From: Brachypodium distachyon
Taxonomy: Eukaryota; Streptophyta; Magnoliopsida; Poales; Poaceae
Length of the DNA stretch: 64,000 nt
Assembly (NCBI RefSeq): GCF_000005505.3
Contig: NC_016132.3
Span: 18,404,501 to 18,468,500 of the forward strand
Reading direction: 5' to 3'
The notes below the pieces were generated by a model, which saw nothing but the letters and a program-made list of their open reading frames with translations, did not search any database and was not told the DNA's origin. Positions 36,301-48,560 of this stretch are shown here, one piece after another (position 1 is the first letter of the stretch; each line of letters opens with the position of its first letter). The position numbers and the translations under genes were made by a program.

Positions 36301-39300
36301 TAAGCATTCAACTCTAAGGCTTGAGTGTGAGGAGGGTCCACATCATCCGTCATCTTGAGAGGGTATAAGCAGACACAGTTTCAGTAAAATACAAGCAGAG
36401 AATTTACCAAGAGCAAATTTTCACCTCCAATAAAGAATTTACAATTTTATCTCCAGAGTCTACAGTAGCTATTAGAATTCAATATTAATATGTTGCAATC
36501 TATTTGTTTTTTAATGTGCAAGTGCGACATGAAAAAAATTCTATGGCAAGTTTACTCATCACATCATATGTTCAATCAGATATCATTGGTCAAAAGATAT
36601 ACTCCCTCCGTCCCATATTAAGTGCCGAAATATTACATGTATCTAAACGTATTTTAGTATATAGATACGTCCATATTTAGACAAAATTTTGAGTCACTTA
36701 ATATTGGACGGAGGGAGTAGTAAGTATAGGGATGGGTTCCCATCCTAGTGGGGGTGTGTGGCTGTGTGGGTGCATCACCCCTATGGCTCTGGTTCATGTC
36801 AAAGCAAACGAGAATTTATTTCCTGAGCAACAAATCAAGATGTGATCCCACGTACCAAATAAAGCGAGAAAAAACATTAGAAACATCAGCAGCCACATGT
36901 GTAGAAAATCAAAAGTCCTATAAAGAGTCGGAGTAGTTTAACTGCATTGCATTCTAGGATGTCATTGTTTTGTAGCTATCGATTGCTCCCTCCATCTCAA
37001 TTTATAAGTCGTTTTAGGTGTATCTCGAATACCAAGGAAGTGATGAGCTGGCCAAGTTAGCAACTGTTTTAACCACGCCGAAGGCAGAAAGCCAGAAAAT
37101 TAAATCAGTTTGCATGCAGACATGTGGGAGCCAGTGCATGCTGATGTATGCAACTCGAGAGCCTCTTTCTGGGGGCTTAATTAGCGCTGAGCAGCCTTTA
37201 ATTGGTTGGTCGGCCTTGGTTACTCTTTCTTTTGTGGGAAAAGTAGGAAAAACTAAAATGACCATTTTTTGGGATGGAGGGAGTATATCTTACCATCAAT
37301 TGCACCAAGATCTCCAAGTCTGCCATAAATACCATCTATTTCCTTTGATTCCTTAGCTTGTAAAATTGCTTTCAAAACAGTGCCTTGATTCTTCTCAGAA
37401 TCCCTTGTAGATTTAATCTCCGCAACCTTCTGCCTAGCTGCTTGTTCAAGAGGAATTAGGGACTCCTCCTGTTTTAGGCATTCCTGTTACGAATCCCAAG
37501 TTGTTAGGAAATTCAGGATCCTCAACCCAAAAATATTGACCAACTTAATGGTCCCAAGGAGAAGATAACAAATAAATACGGAAGTGATTTACCTGTTCAA
37601 CTTTGCGAGCTTCAGATGCTTCACTCTGGTGTTTTTCTATCTGTTCTTGAAGCTCCATAATATGAGTATCCTTCGTTTTGATCTTCTCCTTAATGCTTTC
37701 CATCTGGTTTTGAGCATCAGTTAATTCTGCTCGAGCTCCATCTTGCTGAAAACAGGTAATGAGGTCAAAAGGTAAATTAACAAAAGCCAGAACTTTACAT
37801 GTCACTATTGCTTTACCCAAAAAAAAAAACTAGGCAGTTGTTACAGGACTTCGTGTGCCTTTAGCAGAACAGATGTCCAGAACTGGCAGCCAAGTGATTC
37901 ATATCTTGGCAGAAACATATTGAAGGAAATTGATGATGGGATCATTTTGTGTTCACATTTTAAAAAGAACGAAAGGCAAGGATGCTAACCTTTTCTTTCA
38001 TCAATTCTTTCTCCGCGGATGCAACATCCAGCCTTCCTTTATGATCAATAATTTGTTTGTCCCATGGTTCAAGCTCAGTCCTTACCTGCGTAAGTTCAGC
38101 ACGTAGTTTCTCTGTTTCCTCTGTAATTAAAAGAAAATTGGCTATCAGACAACAGTTATATGTGAAAGGGAGAAATAAGCAACTAAAAAAATCACCTCGA
38201 GAGCTTTCTTTAATTCGCTCCAACACCTTCTCTTCTTGGTTAAATTCGTGTTGTAATTTTGGTATCTCTCCCTCAAGCTGTGGAATGAGATTGGATGATT
38301 CTTCAATCTCTTTTGTTGATTCCTCGATTTTTGACATATCCTGGATCAAGGTATAGGACAAATTTTAGACTTGATTGCTTGAACTACATCTGAAATCATT
38401 TAAACTCACCTTTTCAGTTTTGTCCTCTAGCTTCTTGATCTTCTGCTTAAGGTGCTTTAAATCTTCCCTATATTTAACATCTTTCCGCTCAAACTCCTTA
38501 AATTTATCCTTGCAAGCCTTCATGTTATTCTCAAGGTCCTGAATATATAAGAGAGGGTAAATAAAGAGGCATTATAATATGTAATAATAGTTTAAAACTA
38601 GCACATCAGTCACTAAGATATATGTAATTATAATTCAGCTTTGCATTCATGGTGATTGAGGTTCCAGAAAATGAAATTTAAGAACATACCTCTTGCCTTT
38701 TGACACGTTTGTTGTAAGCAGACTCCATTTCCTTCAGAGCTTCAGAATTCTGTTGAATTCTTTCCCTGGATTGGAAAACAATCAGCTCTAAACTCATGAA
38801 TGGAGAATTCATGTATAACCATGCCAATGAATCACCTTTCAGAGGCAAGGTTTTTTTCTAGGTCTGTAACATTGTCTTGGAGCTGGGTAACATGTGAGGC
38901 AGCATCTTCAGAAGCCATTGTGGTTGCCTTTTCTTGACATTTCAAAAGCAACAGTTCCTTCAGCATGTAAGTTTCAGCTTCATTTTTCGCATTCTACAGG
39001 AAGTTAACCCCATCAGTAGTGTTAATTGACCAAAAGAATCAATTCTATGACAACCCAATCAGCACCTCTAAACTGTCCCTTTCCTTCTCAGCCAATTTCA
39101 GCATCTGTACTGATGCAGTTCTCTTTTCATTCAGCACTTCCAGTCTAAAGGTATCAGAAAATGAGAAATGATTAGATTGCACAAAAATGGACAGAAAACA
39201 CTCATCATGACAACATGCGTTAAAAAGGTTCTTAAGAAACTCACTGTTTGTTAGCTTCTTCAATTTTCTCTACATATTGGTTTGTCCCAATGATGTCTTC

Positions 39301-41781
39301 TAGATATTCTAGAAACCCCTCGTCATGTGGACTTTGGGATTTTGGTTTCATCAGGGAGATTTGCTCAACCTCACCCTGTACAGTGCCAAGCACAGAAGTT
39401 ATGCAGTTGTAATAATACCAATAAAATGCACTTAGCGCGTCATAATGCCTACCAAATTCCATGTAAAACTTGAACCACGAAATAAGCAACTGTTGGAAAA
39501 AATTTGAAGTCTCGGTACTCAATCAATCTAGGAGTTATCTAACCAAACAAAACATAAAGAAACAGTTCTGTTCACATGTAAATAGGGGAAAGTGCACAAA
39601 ACCTGAAGGATCAGAAAGCGATTATTATTAAGATCCACTCCTTTGCCCTTCAACAGCTTAGTTACTTCGGTAAAACTGCTTCCACGTTCATTTATGTAAT
39701 ATTTAGAATTGTTGTCACGGGAAGCAACTCTTGATATGGTAAAATCACTGCCCTCAACTGCCTCGTAGTTGCCATCATCCTGCATATGTCCACAGAGAGG
39801 AATAAAGAAAAAAAGGATTATGGCACCAATAAAGCACTAAGAAATTATAGGTACTTGGCTCAAGCAATACCAGATCAATGATTTCTTGAAAATGGACAGA
39901 AACCCCAGCGCTGTCTAGGTTCTGGTGGTTGGAAGAGTTGTGTATGAGCTCTGACACCTTGTTGAGGCGCATCTGCAGTTATGGCATGAACTAATCAGAA
40001 ACAATATGAAATGCAAAACAACTAAATAAATATATTGTTCTGAGTTAAGATAACATGTAGTGAATGGATAAGGTCATCTTTCATGGGCTTGAGATACTTA
40101 AGAACTTCAAATTGTTAATCCGAACATCTAAATAAATCTTTGCAGGAAATGACGAACGAAAAACGGGAAGACAATACTTGTAAAGAAGGATCCCACCATG
40201 CCCAACTAATAAACACATCTTGCTTAGCCACCAGAAGATTGGTAGTACCAAAGTACAAATATGTTAGATTATATAACACCTTTAGGCAAAGACTTATATG
40301 CTTACTTTTGTCTGTTATTCAAAACCACTAACTCGGAAGAATGGTAGGTTGTTGCCCTCAACCTTTTAAATCATTGGGGAACTTAGACTGAAATGCTGTC
40401 TCTGGCATTTTGGATCTAACAATTGGATAGGTGAAATTAAATGATATGATTCACCGAGATGTAAATGGATTGGAATGCACTAGCAGATTGAACAAACAAA
40501 TATCATGATGAAACAAGAATATTTACAATTTGGAGCATTAGTGTTCACCTTATTTGCACGCTTCCCAAACACAAACAGCATGGCATCAATGACGTTGCTC
40601 TTCCCACTGCCATTTGGCCCAACAACAGCTGAGAAGCTCTGGAACCGATATAAAAATTATCAGATTTCCTTTGGTCTCCATGAATCATCACTTGATGAGC
40701 ATCTTTAGAGTTTAGAAAAAAAACATGCAATAGAAATAACTCGATTGTGCCATCCTAACTGCAGCATGGAAGTTCTGTGTTCGGAAAATCTGTAAGGCTT
40801 AGAACTCTAGTTTACTCTCTGACAGTATTTGTACTTATCAGATTATAATAACCGATTAGTGCTGTGACTGTATGACACCAATTTTCCTCATCCTCAGAAC
40901 GGTTGCTTGTGTATTTTGGGGATTAAAAGTTGCTCATGGTACTAGTTAAACATCGTTAAAGTTAAATGACGCTTCAAAAATTTCACAGTTGCCACAGGAC
41001 AAGTGAGTTGAGTAAAGTGCATAAACACTATTTTGAGCATTATTTGTGCAGAGTATATCAGTCAAAACATGTGTTTGTTATCATGGTACCAATATGTAAC
41101 TAAAACAAATTGAACAGCACATACTGACGAGCGAGTCAATGCCACCTGCAGGGTTACAGAAATTAAACCACAATCCCATAACAAGTAGTTAGCCATAAAC
41201 TTCCAGCTTAAATTATCTGGCATCACAACTAGACGATCCTTCGGGTTTGGTGCACCCCCAAACCCGGCAGGTGAAGCTAAAAAACATAGTGTGCCTAATT
41301 TAGGATTTGGGGCATAGGGGTCCAGAGATGCAAATTCCGAACGGAAATAATACAAAATCCCTCCTAGGCCGTCATAACATACGTAAAGCTGTTCCAGTTG
41401 GCATTTCTAGGGTTTAATGATTTATAGATCAAGTACAAATGTAAGCTGAGCAACGCAAAATTGCACTCCTAGGACGCTGAATCAGCTGTCATCGAGCGAA
41501 AATTGGGAAGACGAAGGGGCAACACCCGTGTATGTGACTGACCGACGGCCGCCGTAACTTTCTCTCCGTGGGTCAAAAATATGAGCACGTCAAAGTAAAA
41601 ATTAGCTAGGGCGCACGCGCGCGAGAAAGGATACCTTGTGGAAAGGACCAATACGCTGCTCCCCGGCATAGGACTTGAAGTTACGGAGAACCATCTCCTT
41701 TATGAACAGCCGTGGCTTCACCGACCGGCCCGGCGACCTCGCCGGCGAAAGCGAAGGCGAATGCGGCGGTGAGGTCTCCAT
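30328..41781 (-). CDS. SMC4: Structural maintenance of chromosomes protein 4 (condensin SMC4), complete, 28 exons
   Basis: Core ATPase of condensin, pairing with SMC2 to compact mitotic chromosomes. Exons in coding order: 41635-41781, 40549-40638, 39871-39972, 39603-39779, 39245-39375, 39066-39144, 38836-38993, 38690-38765, 38410-38538, 38196-38340, 37990-38120, 37593-37745, 37294-37483, 35672-35805, 35407-35565, 34881-35186, 34623-34799, 34331-34414, 33639-33848, 33462-33551, 33235-33356, 32991-33146, 32805-32912, 32670-32730, 32078-32212, 30969-31056, 30817-30889, 30328-30448. They sum to 3732 nt, 1243 aa, close to the ~1240 aa of plant SMC4. Walker A GPNGSGKS is at residues 56-63, followed by coiled coil. 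A hinge lies around 540-760 ([14 protein letters not shown] in exon 16), then a second coiled coil. The ABC signature LSGGEK is at 1145-1150 and Walker [12 protein letters not shown] at 1170-1180. The ATG at 41781 is the first in frame. All introns look GT-AG except intron 17, which starts GC. Confidence 0.97.
34031..34205 (-). mobile_element. LINE 3' fragment inside an SMC4 intron
   Basis: On the minus strand it reads [19 protein letters not shown], the end of a LINE RNase H-like domain, then a stop, AATAAAGCTC and an A-run. A possible 6-bp target duplication TTGATT flanks it (about 34016 and 34197). It lies in the intron between the exons at 33639-33848 and 34331-34414, in the same orientation as SMC4. 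Confidence 0.75.
36602..36717. mobile_element. Stowaway-type MITE in an SMC4 intron
   Basis: 116-bp foldback, perfect CTCCCTCCGTCC termini, TA flanks (36600-36601, 36718-36719), core GTATCTAAACG. It lies in the intron between exons 35672-35805 and 37294-37483. Confidence 0.92.
36986..37283. mobile_element. Longer Stowaway-like element next to an SMC4 splice donor
   Basis: 298 bp with CTCCCTCCATC and its complement GGATGGAGGGAG at the ends. TA follows the right end; the left flank reads TG, a mutated or absent duplication. Its interior has no long foldback. The element ends about 9 nt from the donor of the intron following exon 37294-37483 (minus strand). Confidence 0.7.
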
Positions 41782-43190
41782 GGAAGAGCGGCACCAAAAT
41801 ATTTCAAAGCCTAGCAGCGAGCGACGGGAGCGCGAGCGCCGCCGCAGCGATGCCGCTCGCTCAGCCGACGACACCCGCCCGCTACAAGATCTCCACCGCA
41901 ACCTTTGCCGCCGTTCGCCCGGGGCTAGGACGGAGGCTAGGGGGGCACGGTGGTGGGGAGATTTGGGGAAAGTCGAAGTGGCCGAGAACGGAGTGTGGAT
42001 TTGGGGATTTTGGGGGGAATTTGGGAGGGAAAACTGAAAATGTGGGAGAGTTTCCGTCCTCGCGTTGGAGAGCCAAGATGTCAGACCAAATTTAATTGGG
42101 AAATTCTTAGAGTTGGGCTGGACTATGGTGGGCTTCGGCTTCCTAGCTGGATGTGGGCATGGAATTGAACCGGTTTTCGGTATGGAGTACTGCTGCGTTA
42201 TGTTGGGCTATATACGTGAGCCAGACGGGCCCATATATGGCACAACTCAGGCTGCAATTTGCTTGCGTCACCTCAGCCCATCCCACTGAGAAAAAAACTC
42301 AGTCCATAACATAGGCCAGGCCAGGCTTAAAAAACTCCCAAGTCTCCCAGTAAGCAGCCCATCAGAAAATCGCCTTTCGCTCAAAAAACAAATAATCAGA
42401 AAATCGCCTTCTTCGGTGAGTTATGAGTCAATTTTCCATCTTCATATGGTTTAGCTAACTTTTAGAAAGAAAAAGAGAGTCAATGAACTCATTAGCACGC
42501 AGTTGAAACTTAACGTGCTTCTCCTTTTCATTTCTTTTTTGCAGATATGCTCCTTTTCATTTTAGAGTTCCGTGAGACTGTGGCTCTGTGAGAGCAGGGA
42601 ATGTGTCATCTCGGGGAATTCGTGTTACAACAGGAAAAAAATGGGCTGTTGTCAGAAATGTTTTAACAAAATTCCATTAGAAAAATACAATTAAGGAGAC
42701 CTCGCCAGCCTCATGTCAGCAAAACTAATCAGCTAGCAGGACAGTGTATTGTCAAAAAAAAAAAAGCTAACAGTGCATCGATCCAGCTCAAAGGGAGGAG
42801 TGTGCCCCCAATAACGACCACGAGCTAACCACTTATGTTCTCGATTAAGCTTCTTCATCCAGCCCAAGAGCCAGCGCATGATGTGCGTGATTAGCATGAA
42901 ATAGTTTCTCTCGGGGCGTAGCGCACGTACACAGCAACTGATGAGAAACTGGCTCGACGAAGTGTGACCTGTTGGGTACTCAGAAGAGACGCTGCCAGCT
43001 TGAGCACGAATATATAATTACACCTAATGCAGTGCAATTGTTTAGACAAATTATCACACTTTGTCGCTATGCGTTTGCTGTTGCAGCACTCGTTCGGCGT
43101 TTCCTTCTCTGCAGGCGTACAATGACCGTTGGAATTTTGTGCTGATGTGTATTGGTGAAGAGTTTTTTCTAAAAATAATTATTCAGTGAA
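41782..43190. other. SMC4 5' UTR, promoter and spacer
   Basis: About 41782-42060 is GC-rich and probably the SMC4 leader and core promoter (read on the minus strand); in-frame sequence upstream of the ATG has no other ATG. About 42100-43190 shows no gene. Confidence 0.5.
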
Positions 43191-43194
43191 GAGT

Positions 43195-43540
43195 TTTTTT
43201 TTTCCGTAAAGACAGTAGGGAAGATTCCTACTGCGTTATTTTCATTTATAAAAGGTCGTATTTACAATGGTGCTATTTACAATGGAAAAGTAGATACGAA
43301 GAGTTAGGTATTTGAGTCGAGCAAATGTAATCAGGTATACATTGAATAGCACATTTGTACAGGGAGCCGGTGGCATGTGCGCCCCAACAATGTGGTGCGG
43401 TATTGTAGCTGCATCATTAATTGTGGAGGGGCGTACGTAGTCAGAGGTCCGCCGATGTAGCCAAAAGTGGTGAACCTCATGAACGAGCATTGGGATCGTG
43501 TTGATGTGATTGCTCGTTTCTCGGTAGATCATCAAACATC
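43195..43540 (-). mobile_element. Possible antisense LINE 3' end
   Basis: A T-run at about 43193-43203 followed by GTAAAGACAGTAGGGAAGA and further sequence looks like the reverse of a LINE 3' end with a poly(A) tail. No coding match is clear; the right limit is a guess. Confidence 0.3.
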
Positions 43541-44409
43541 AGATTTTCTGACAAGGAGATTACGCGCTTAACAATAAAAAATCCGAGAACAAATTTGCAC
43601 ACGCAAATATACTCTATTGTATTGTGTTAATTATTTTTATTTTGAGGAGGGCGGGGGGTCATAATGATTCACCATGTCCTAACCCTACCGGGCTTCGAGG
43701 GAAGGGGAGGCGACAGACAGTTGATAGGAGATCGGTAATAGGTTGGTCTTCATGGCGACACGATGACCAGCACATGCCAACAATGATGAGTATTAAATGC
43801 AACGGTGAACAATGACTGTGGTAAGACATGTAGGCAATGCAATTCCTGTTAAGGAGGAAAATGGACGAGGAGGGAAAATAGTGAAGAACTTGAGGGGGAG
43901 AGGACATTTCGTTGAAGGTAACGATGGTGGAGATAAGGTGGCTGGACAACGAAGGATCACTATGTGAATGGCGCATGTGGATGAGTTTAGGTAAAAGGCG
44001 CACACACCAACCCGCCAGAGGTCCCTTAAAAAGCCAGTATAGTAATGCACAAGGCACATTGAGCACGACGTTCTTTCTAAATGTATAAGACTGTTTGTAA
44101 ATGCGTGAGGCATGTCTCTTGTGTTGTATCTTCTGAAATGCAGTTGGTTATTGCTTTTTCAATCAGTAAATCTCTTCGCCTCGCCCATGCTCACACCATC
44201 CCTCTCCTTGCTCCCCAACTTGCCTTTGTTCTGCTCCAATGGGAGGCAGCGCCTTGAACATGACATTGTAATTAGCAAAAATGATATCCAATTATAGGCA
44301 TTCTGTAGCACGGCTGCGCTTTCAAATGCCGACATCATCCCTATCACAAGTCCACCGACATCCGCAATCATAAACCGCCCACTGCCATCGCATATATTTG
44401 AGGCCATTA
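43541..44409. other. Spacer, nothing recognised
   Basis: Short open frames on both strands without known motifs. Probably old transposon DNA. Confidence 0.4.
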
Positions 44410-45010
44410 GGCACATTGGATCGTGACGAAATATCCTCCTTTCACCTTGGAACGAGGCCGGGGCCCGAGGCTAATGCTGGACAGCGGACCGGCTTCGCAG
44501 GCGTGGTCTCCCGCCCCCGCCTAGGTGCCCGTGATGAGACCATCTCCCACCTACTGGTTGGCTGTGTCTTCTCATGTCAGGTGTGGCAGCAGCTGTTGAC
44601 CTGTTGGGGCCACGGGGATTGGTGCCCCGGTCCGGGGGCTGACTTGCGAGAGTGGTGGACCTCCCGACCCCTTTCGCGGCGAGGGCGGAAAGACTTCCTG
44701 ACGGCTTTCATTCTGGTCTTTTGGATCATTTGGCGCCACCGTAATGACATTATCTTCAACGGGGTGTCTCCTTCGGTCCATTGGGTCTTGTCTACTGTCC
44801 GGGAGGAGTTGGATCGGTGGTGCTCTGCCGCCCTCATTAGAAATAGGAGTGTTGGTTCGGCCTTCGCGGCGAGTAGGTTGCTTGGTAGGCTGTAATTTCC
44901 CTTTTGTCTTTGCCCTGTGTGGCGTTGTAGCCATTTCGACGTTGTACTAGCCTTCTGGCTCTTCTCCTTTAATTGATGATGCACCAGCTGGGTTGCATTC
45001 TTGAAAAAAA
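44410..45010 (+). mobile_element. LINE 3' fragment (zf-RVT region)
   Basis: Translation from about 44446 gives DETISHLLVGCVFSCQVWQQ and ILVFWIIWRHRNDIIFNG, the conserved end of plant LINE ORF2 after the reverse transcriptase, then a stop at about 44893 and a 3' tail ending in an A-rich run at 45003-45016. The 5' part, including the polymerase, is absent. Confidence 0.8.
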
Positions 45011-45250
45011 CAAAAACCTTGGAATGAGGGGAGCACCTGAACAAAGAGGCCGTGAGCAATGATATATCTTTGTCATGGAAGTCAGAAGAAGAGGTATGAG
45101 TAAAGATGTAAGATGTTCGTTCACAGGTATGTATCGACTGGACACAAACAACATATTTTGGTGTGTATTGCCGCATCCACCTTGTTCCCGATCACTTCTT
45201 GTCCTAGCGAGAAAGATGATAAAAAAACATATAAGAGAGAAGAAACATAC

Positions 45251-45481
45251 TCCCTCTGTCCGGGTTTATAAGGCCTCCGTTGGGTTTGTGCCAAACTTTG
45301 ACCAACAATTATACAAATAACATTTAAAATATGTATATAAAATTTATACCATTAGAAAGAGTTTTTCAATACGGATCCAACAATATCTCTTTTGTGTCAC
45401 AATAAACTGATATAGCTAATGTAAATTTTGGTCAAAATTTGGTATAAAATTCCGTGTGGGCTTACATACCCGGATGGAGAG
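45251..45481. mobile_element. Stowaway-related MITE
   Basis: About 231 bp with CTCCCTCTGTCCGGGTTTAT at the left and the complement of ACCCGGATGGAGAGGG at the right. TA precedes the left end; the right flank has no TA (TGTGG follows). Confidence 0.72.
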
Positions 45482-46077
45482 GGTGTGGGAGCCGACCCAT
45501 CAATTGGATATGTTTGAATACAACGGATTTTAGATGCATTACTCTTATTTGCCCGTTCTCTACTTCAGGGAGCCCCATCCAGTAAAAAGAATGAAAACCA
45601 TGAAAAGATTCTCTACACCCTCCATCCTGAAATAAGTCCCTTATTTCAGGGAGTATATGATTTCAAGATTGGTTCCAAATACTACAGAGAGCAATAACAC
45701 AAGGCATTCACTTTGCCAAGAAAAGGAAAGCCAATAGCCATCTCTTGGTAGGATGGTACGGTCGTGGGGCGTGAGTCTATCACCAGGATTTCAATGGCCC
45801 TACACTTTGCTGCGTTTGCTAGAAATTTAGTGTGATACATGGAGACGCAGTTGCTTTGTGTGCGTGTGGACGTGCGCACATCAGTCTCGTAACCGCAAAG
45901 AAATAACTAAAGAAAAACATTCATGTTTCAACAGAACTTGACAAAATAATCTAAAATTACACTATTCTAGGGAGGTTCCACCTGGTTATGCCGGCCACTT
46001 CCCAGCTGACGCAACAACAAATAAACCGCGAACCGTTTCGCCTTAAAAAAATGCGAAGGGCACGATCTCTGTTCCGC
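45482..46077. other. Spacer and promoter of the unknown gene
   Basis: A small foldback (ATCCTGAAATAAGTCCCTTATTTCAGG-like) lies at about 45625-45653. The rest is upstream sequence without a gene. Confidence 0.4.
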
Positions 46078-46083
46078 TATAAA
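46078..46083 (+). promoter_or_regulatory. TATA box of the unknown gene
   Basis: TATAAA in GCTATAAACCCC, 108 bp before the ATG at 46186. It argues against the earlier in-frame ATGs at 45988 and 46051, which lie upstream of the expected transcription start. Confidence 0.7.
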
Positions 46084-46185
46084 CCCCCTCGCCGAACCAC
46101 GTCGAGTTGTCCAAAGCAGTCGCTTTGCCTCCATTCTTCCAAAGCTCAACCCCATCACAAGTTCACAACACGACACGACACAACG

Positions 46186-46785
46186 ATGACTTCTCCCAGA
46201 GAAGACGCGCCGGTGTCGACCAAACAGCAGTCGTCGCCTGACCGAGAGACCAACAACGGCAGCCCGCCACGGGATCGGGCCCGGGCGCCGCGGCGGCCCG
46301 ACATGGGCACCGGGTGCGCGCTGCTCTGCTTCCACCTGCCGATCCGCCCGACGAAGAAGAAGAAGAAGAAGCTGAAGCAGCCCGGCCCGCTCGCGAAGCT
46401 CGGCCCAGGCGACGAGAGCACGCCCGACGACTACTACTACGCGTCGGAGGCGGCGGCGTCCCAGCGCGTCACGTTCCTGGCCTCGGCGTCGCTCTCCACG
46501 TGGTGGCCCTCGTCGCCGTCGGCGTTGTCCGCGGACGGCGGCATCGACGGCGCGTGGAGGAGATCACCGTCCGGGGAGGCGGCGGCGCGGGGCGGCGGGG
46601 CTGGGGCGCGGTTGAGGACGCTGTCGTCGTCCTTCTCGTACTGGCGCCGGTCGCAGACGTCGTCGTCCCGCGTCATGCCGCACGGCGCCGATCATCATCA
46701 GTCCTTCTCTTTCCCGTCTTCGCCGGTGTCCGTGTCGTCCTGCCTGAGCACGCCCAGGATCTCGCACGGGTGCAACCGGGAGTAG
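46186..46785 (+). CDS. Hypothetical GC-rich intronless gene, 199 aa
   Basis: Not recognised as a named family. The start is chosen because it is the first ATG after the TATA box at 46078 and has the context CAACGATGA. The protein is Ser/Pro/Arg-rich and mostly disordered in look. Visible parts: an N-terminal Arg/Pro-rich stretch, MGTGCALLCFHLPIRP at 40-55, a Lys run (KKKKKKLK, residues 57-64) that could be a nuclear localisation signal, an acidic/Tyr patch DDYYY at 81-85, SLSTWWPSSPSALSAD around 102-117, and LRTLSSSFSYWRR at 143-155. The mix of conserved-looking hydrophobic islands and low-complexity linkers suggests a real plant protein. The frame is open throughout, with third-position GC bias like the ERF genes. 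It could also be a lineage-specific gene. Confidence 0.7.
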   Translation: MTSPREDAPVSTKQQSSPDRETNNGSPPRDRARAPRRPDMGTGCALLCFHLPIRPTKKKKKKLKQPGPLAKLGPGDESTPDDYYYASEAAASQRVTFLASASLSTWWPSSPSALSADGGIDGAWRRSPSGEAAARGGGAGARLRTLSSSFSYWRRSQTSSSRVMPHGADHHQSFSFPSSPVSVSSCLSTPRISHGCNRE

Positions 46786-47869
46786 ATAGAGCTGGCTTTG
46801 GGGTCGACCGATCCATCCGTCCGTCGATCGCCCCTCGAAGCTAGGCATATGCACGCACGGGCGCGCGCTTGATTCTGCGTCACTCTGTATCCCGAACGCA
46901 CGGCACGGCGATGTACGTTGCCGATCTTAATTTGGATCATCCTTTCATACAGTACAACTTTTCGTATCCTTGATGTCGCGATGGTACCGCGTGTGTTAGT
47001 TCATTCCTCGTTTCAGTTTGCTAGTAACTCTCAGTTGTCTGAAAATCTAGTCACCTGAAATTGCACTCAGGTGTGTACAATTTGACTGAAAAATTGGTGC
47101 AGCTTTTGAGCAGTTTGACGATGTTGATCGAAGTCTAAATTTTTCTCAAACAAAATCAAGCAACTGATGGATATGCCCACCCAGAGGGCGCTGTCGATTC
47201 GTTTCAAACGACTCTTTCATGCTGTCTTCGTCCACGGTTTGCGCGAAACAGTACTGCAATAGTAGTTGGCCGCAGGACTGATCGTGAGTCTGGACGCATG
47301 GACGCACGTACGTACGCGCAGAGGTGGAACCAATCCAACGATCGGTCACTTTCTTTTCTTTCTTTTATATTCCTTGACCTTGGACGTACGCACGTACAGG
47401 AGGCCGAATCGATCGATTCAACGTGATCTAGCACGATGACCTGCGACAATAAACTACACTGTCAGATGTTGACGAAGATGAACTGTAGAATCCAGGTGGA
47501 TGTGTAGTCGCTGGCTCGTTGCGCTAAGAGAAGTCTAAAATTTTCTTTTTTATACTGGGACATGGAAAAAAAAAGCCCCGTTACAAAAGAAATTTAGTTG
47601 GCTGGAACTGGGAACTGTGGCCAACCGTCCGGTTGCCCTTGAGACTGACAGAGACAGCATTGGCTCTTGTCTTGGCTGACACGGGCAAAGGTTACAACAT
47701 ATTCTCCATGCACTCGCTTGTTTCATCCGATCGACAAAGATTTCGCCGTTCGATCTGATCAGTATATCACCCAGACGCGGCGGCGGAACCTCATCGTTCG
47801 TCAAGCGAGGACTCCCAGGGACCGCGCCAGTGAGCTCCGCGCGTTGGCTGAGCGCCTGAGCCTGTCTTT
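46786..47869. other. Spacer downstream of the unknown gene
   Basis: The first few hundred bp are probably its 3' UTR. Nothing else recognised. Confidence 0.45.
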
Positions 47870-48449
47870 TTTTTTTAGGGAAGACACAACTTTATTCAAG
47901 TCTCAACAAAAAGGGATGCAAGCAATGCCAGATGTATCAACTAGCCACACGCGGCATCCGAAATAGCTAAATTATGAGCATCAAAGTTAAAGATTCGCTT
48001 CTCATGCTTGAACTGAACTTCATAAAACCACTTCTTGCGATCCTCGATGTCCTTGAGAATGGCACTATAATAGCAAAGGTTAGCACCCCCTAAGTTCTTG
48101 ATCACGGACAGGCAATCCGACGCGACTAGGAAGCTTTGGAGATTAAGTTCTTCGGCCAAAGATAAGGCTTTGGTGCACGTCTTTACCTCAAGCGCAGATG
48201 GGTTTGGGTCAGTAAGACCAACGACCGTAACTGTCAAAGCGCCCAAGAATTTCCCATGATCAGGCGAAGACAACCACCAAGATGCCGGTTGTGGTGGGAC
48301 TCCAACCACAGCCCAAGAGGCAAGAGCCACGAAGGGTGGCCCAACCAACCCCCCAAGCATGATATTTGAGCAACGAGAACTAGTTGGGCCCACATAACTC
48401 AAAACCAACGGCAAAACCTCTCTCCAATCGGCATACTTCCTCAATAAAC
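47870..48449 (-). mobile_element. LINE 3' fragment with RNase H-like domain
   Basis: A T-run at 47869-47876 marks the reverse of a poly(A) tail. Minus-strand translation from 48444 to 47941 shows VKTCTKALSLAEELNLQSF and VASDCLSVIKNL, characteristic of the RNase H (RVT_3) segment that ends plant LINE polyproteins, and later FNFDAHNLA. The N-terminal part (to about 48444) is open but incomplete, and the reverse transcriptase is missing. A Stowaway MITE abuts its 5' side. Confidence 0.8.
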
Positions 48450-48558
48450 AAAGAATGTCTCAACTTTGACTAAATTTAAATGCATCTATACGCTAAGTCA
48501 TGTCTAGATACATCCAAATTTTGACAAACTTGAGACATCTTTTGTTGGACGGAGGGAG
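48450..48558. mobile_element. Stowaway-type MITE, left end eroded
   Basis: The right end CTTTTGTTGGACGGAGGGAG is intact and followed by TA (48559-48560). The left end starts with AAAGAATGTCTCAACTTTG and lacks CTCCCTCC. Same family as 2614-2737. Confidence 0.78.
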
Positions 48559-48560
48559 TA

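Noticed and set aside
41782..41901. N-terminal extension of SMC4
   Set aside because: The upstream in-frame sequence has no ATG; the apparent start at 41901 is TTG.
45988..46185. Longer N-terminus for the unknown gene
   Set aside because: It would begin upstream of the TATA box at 46078.
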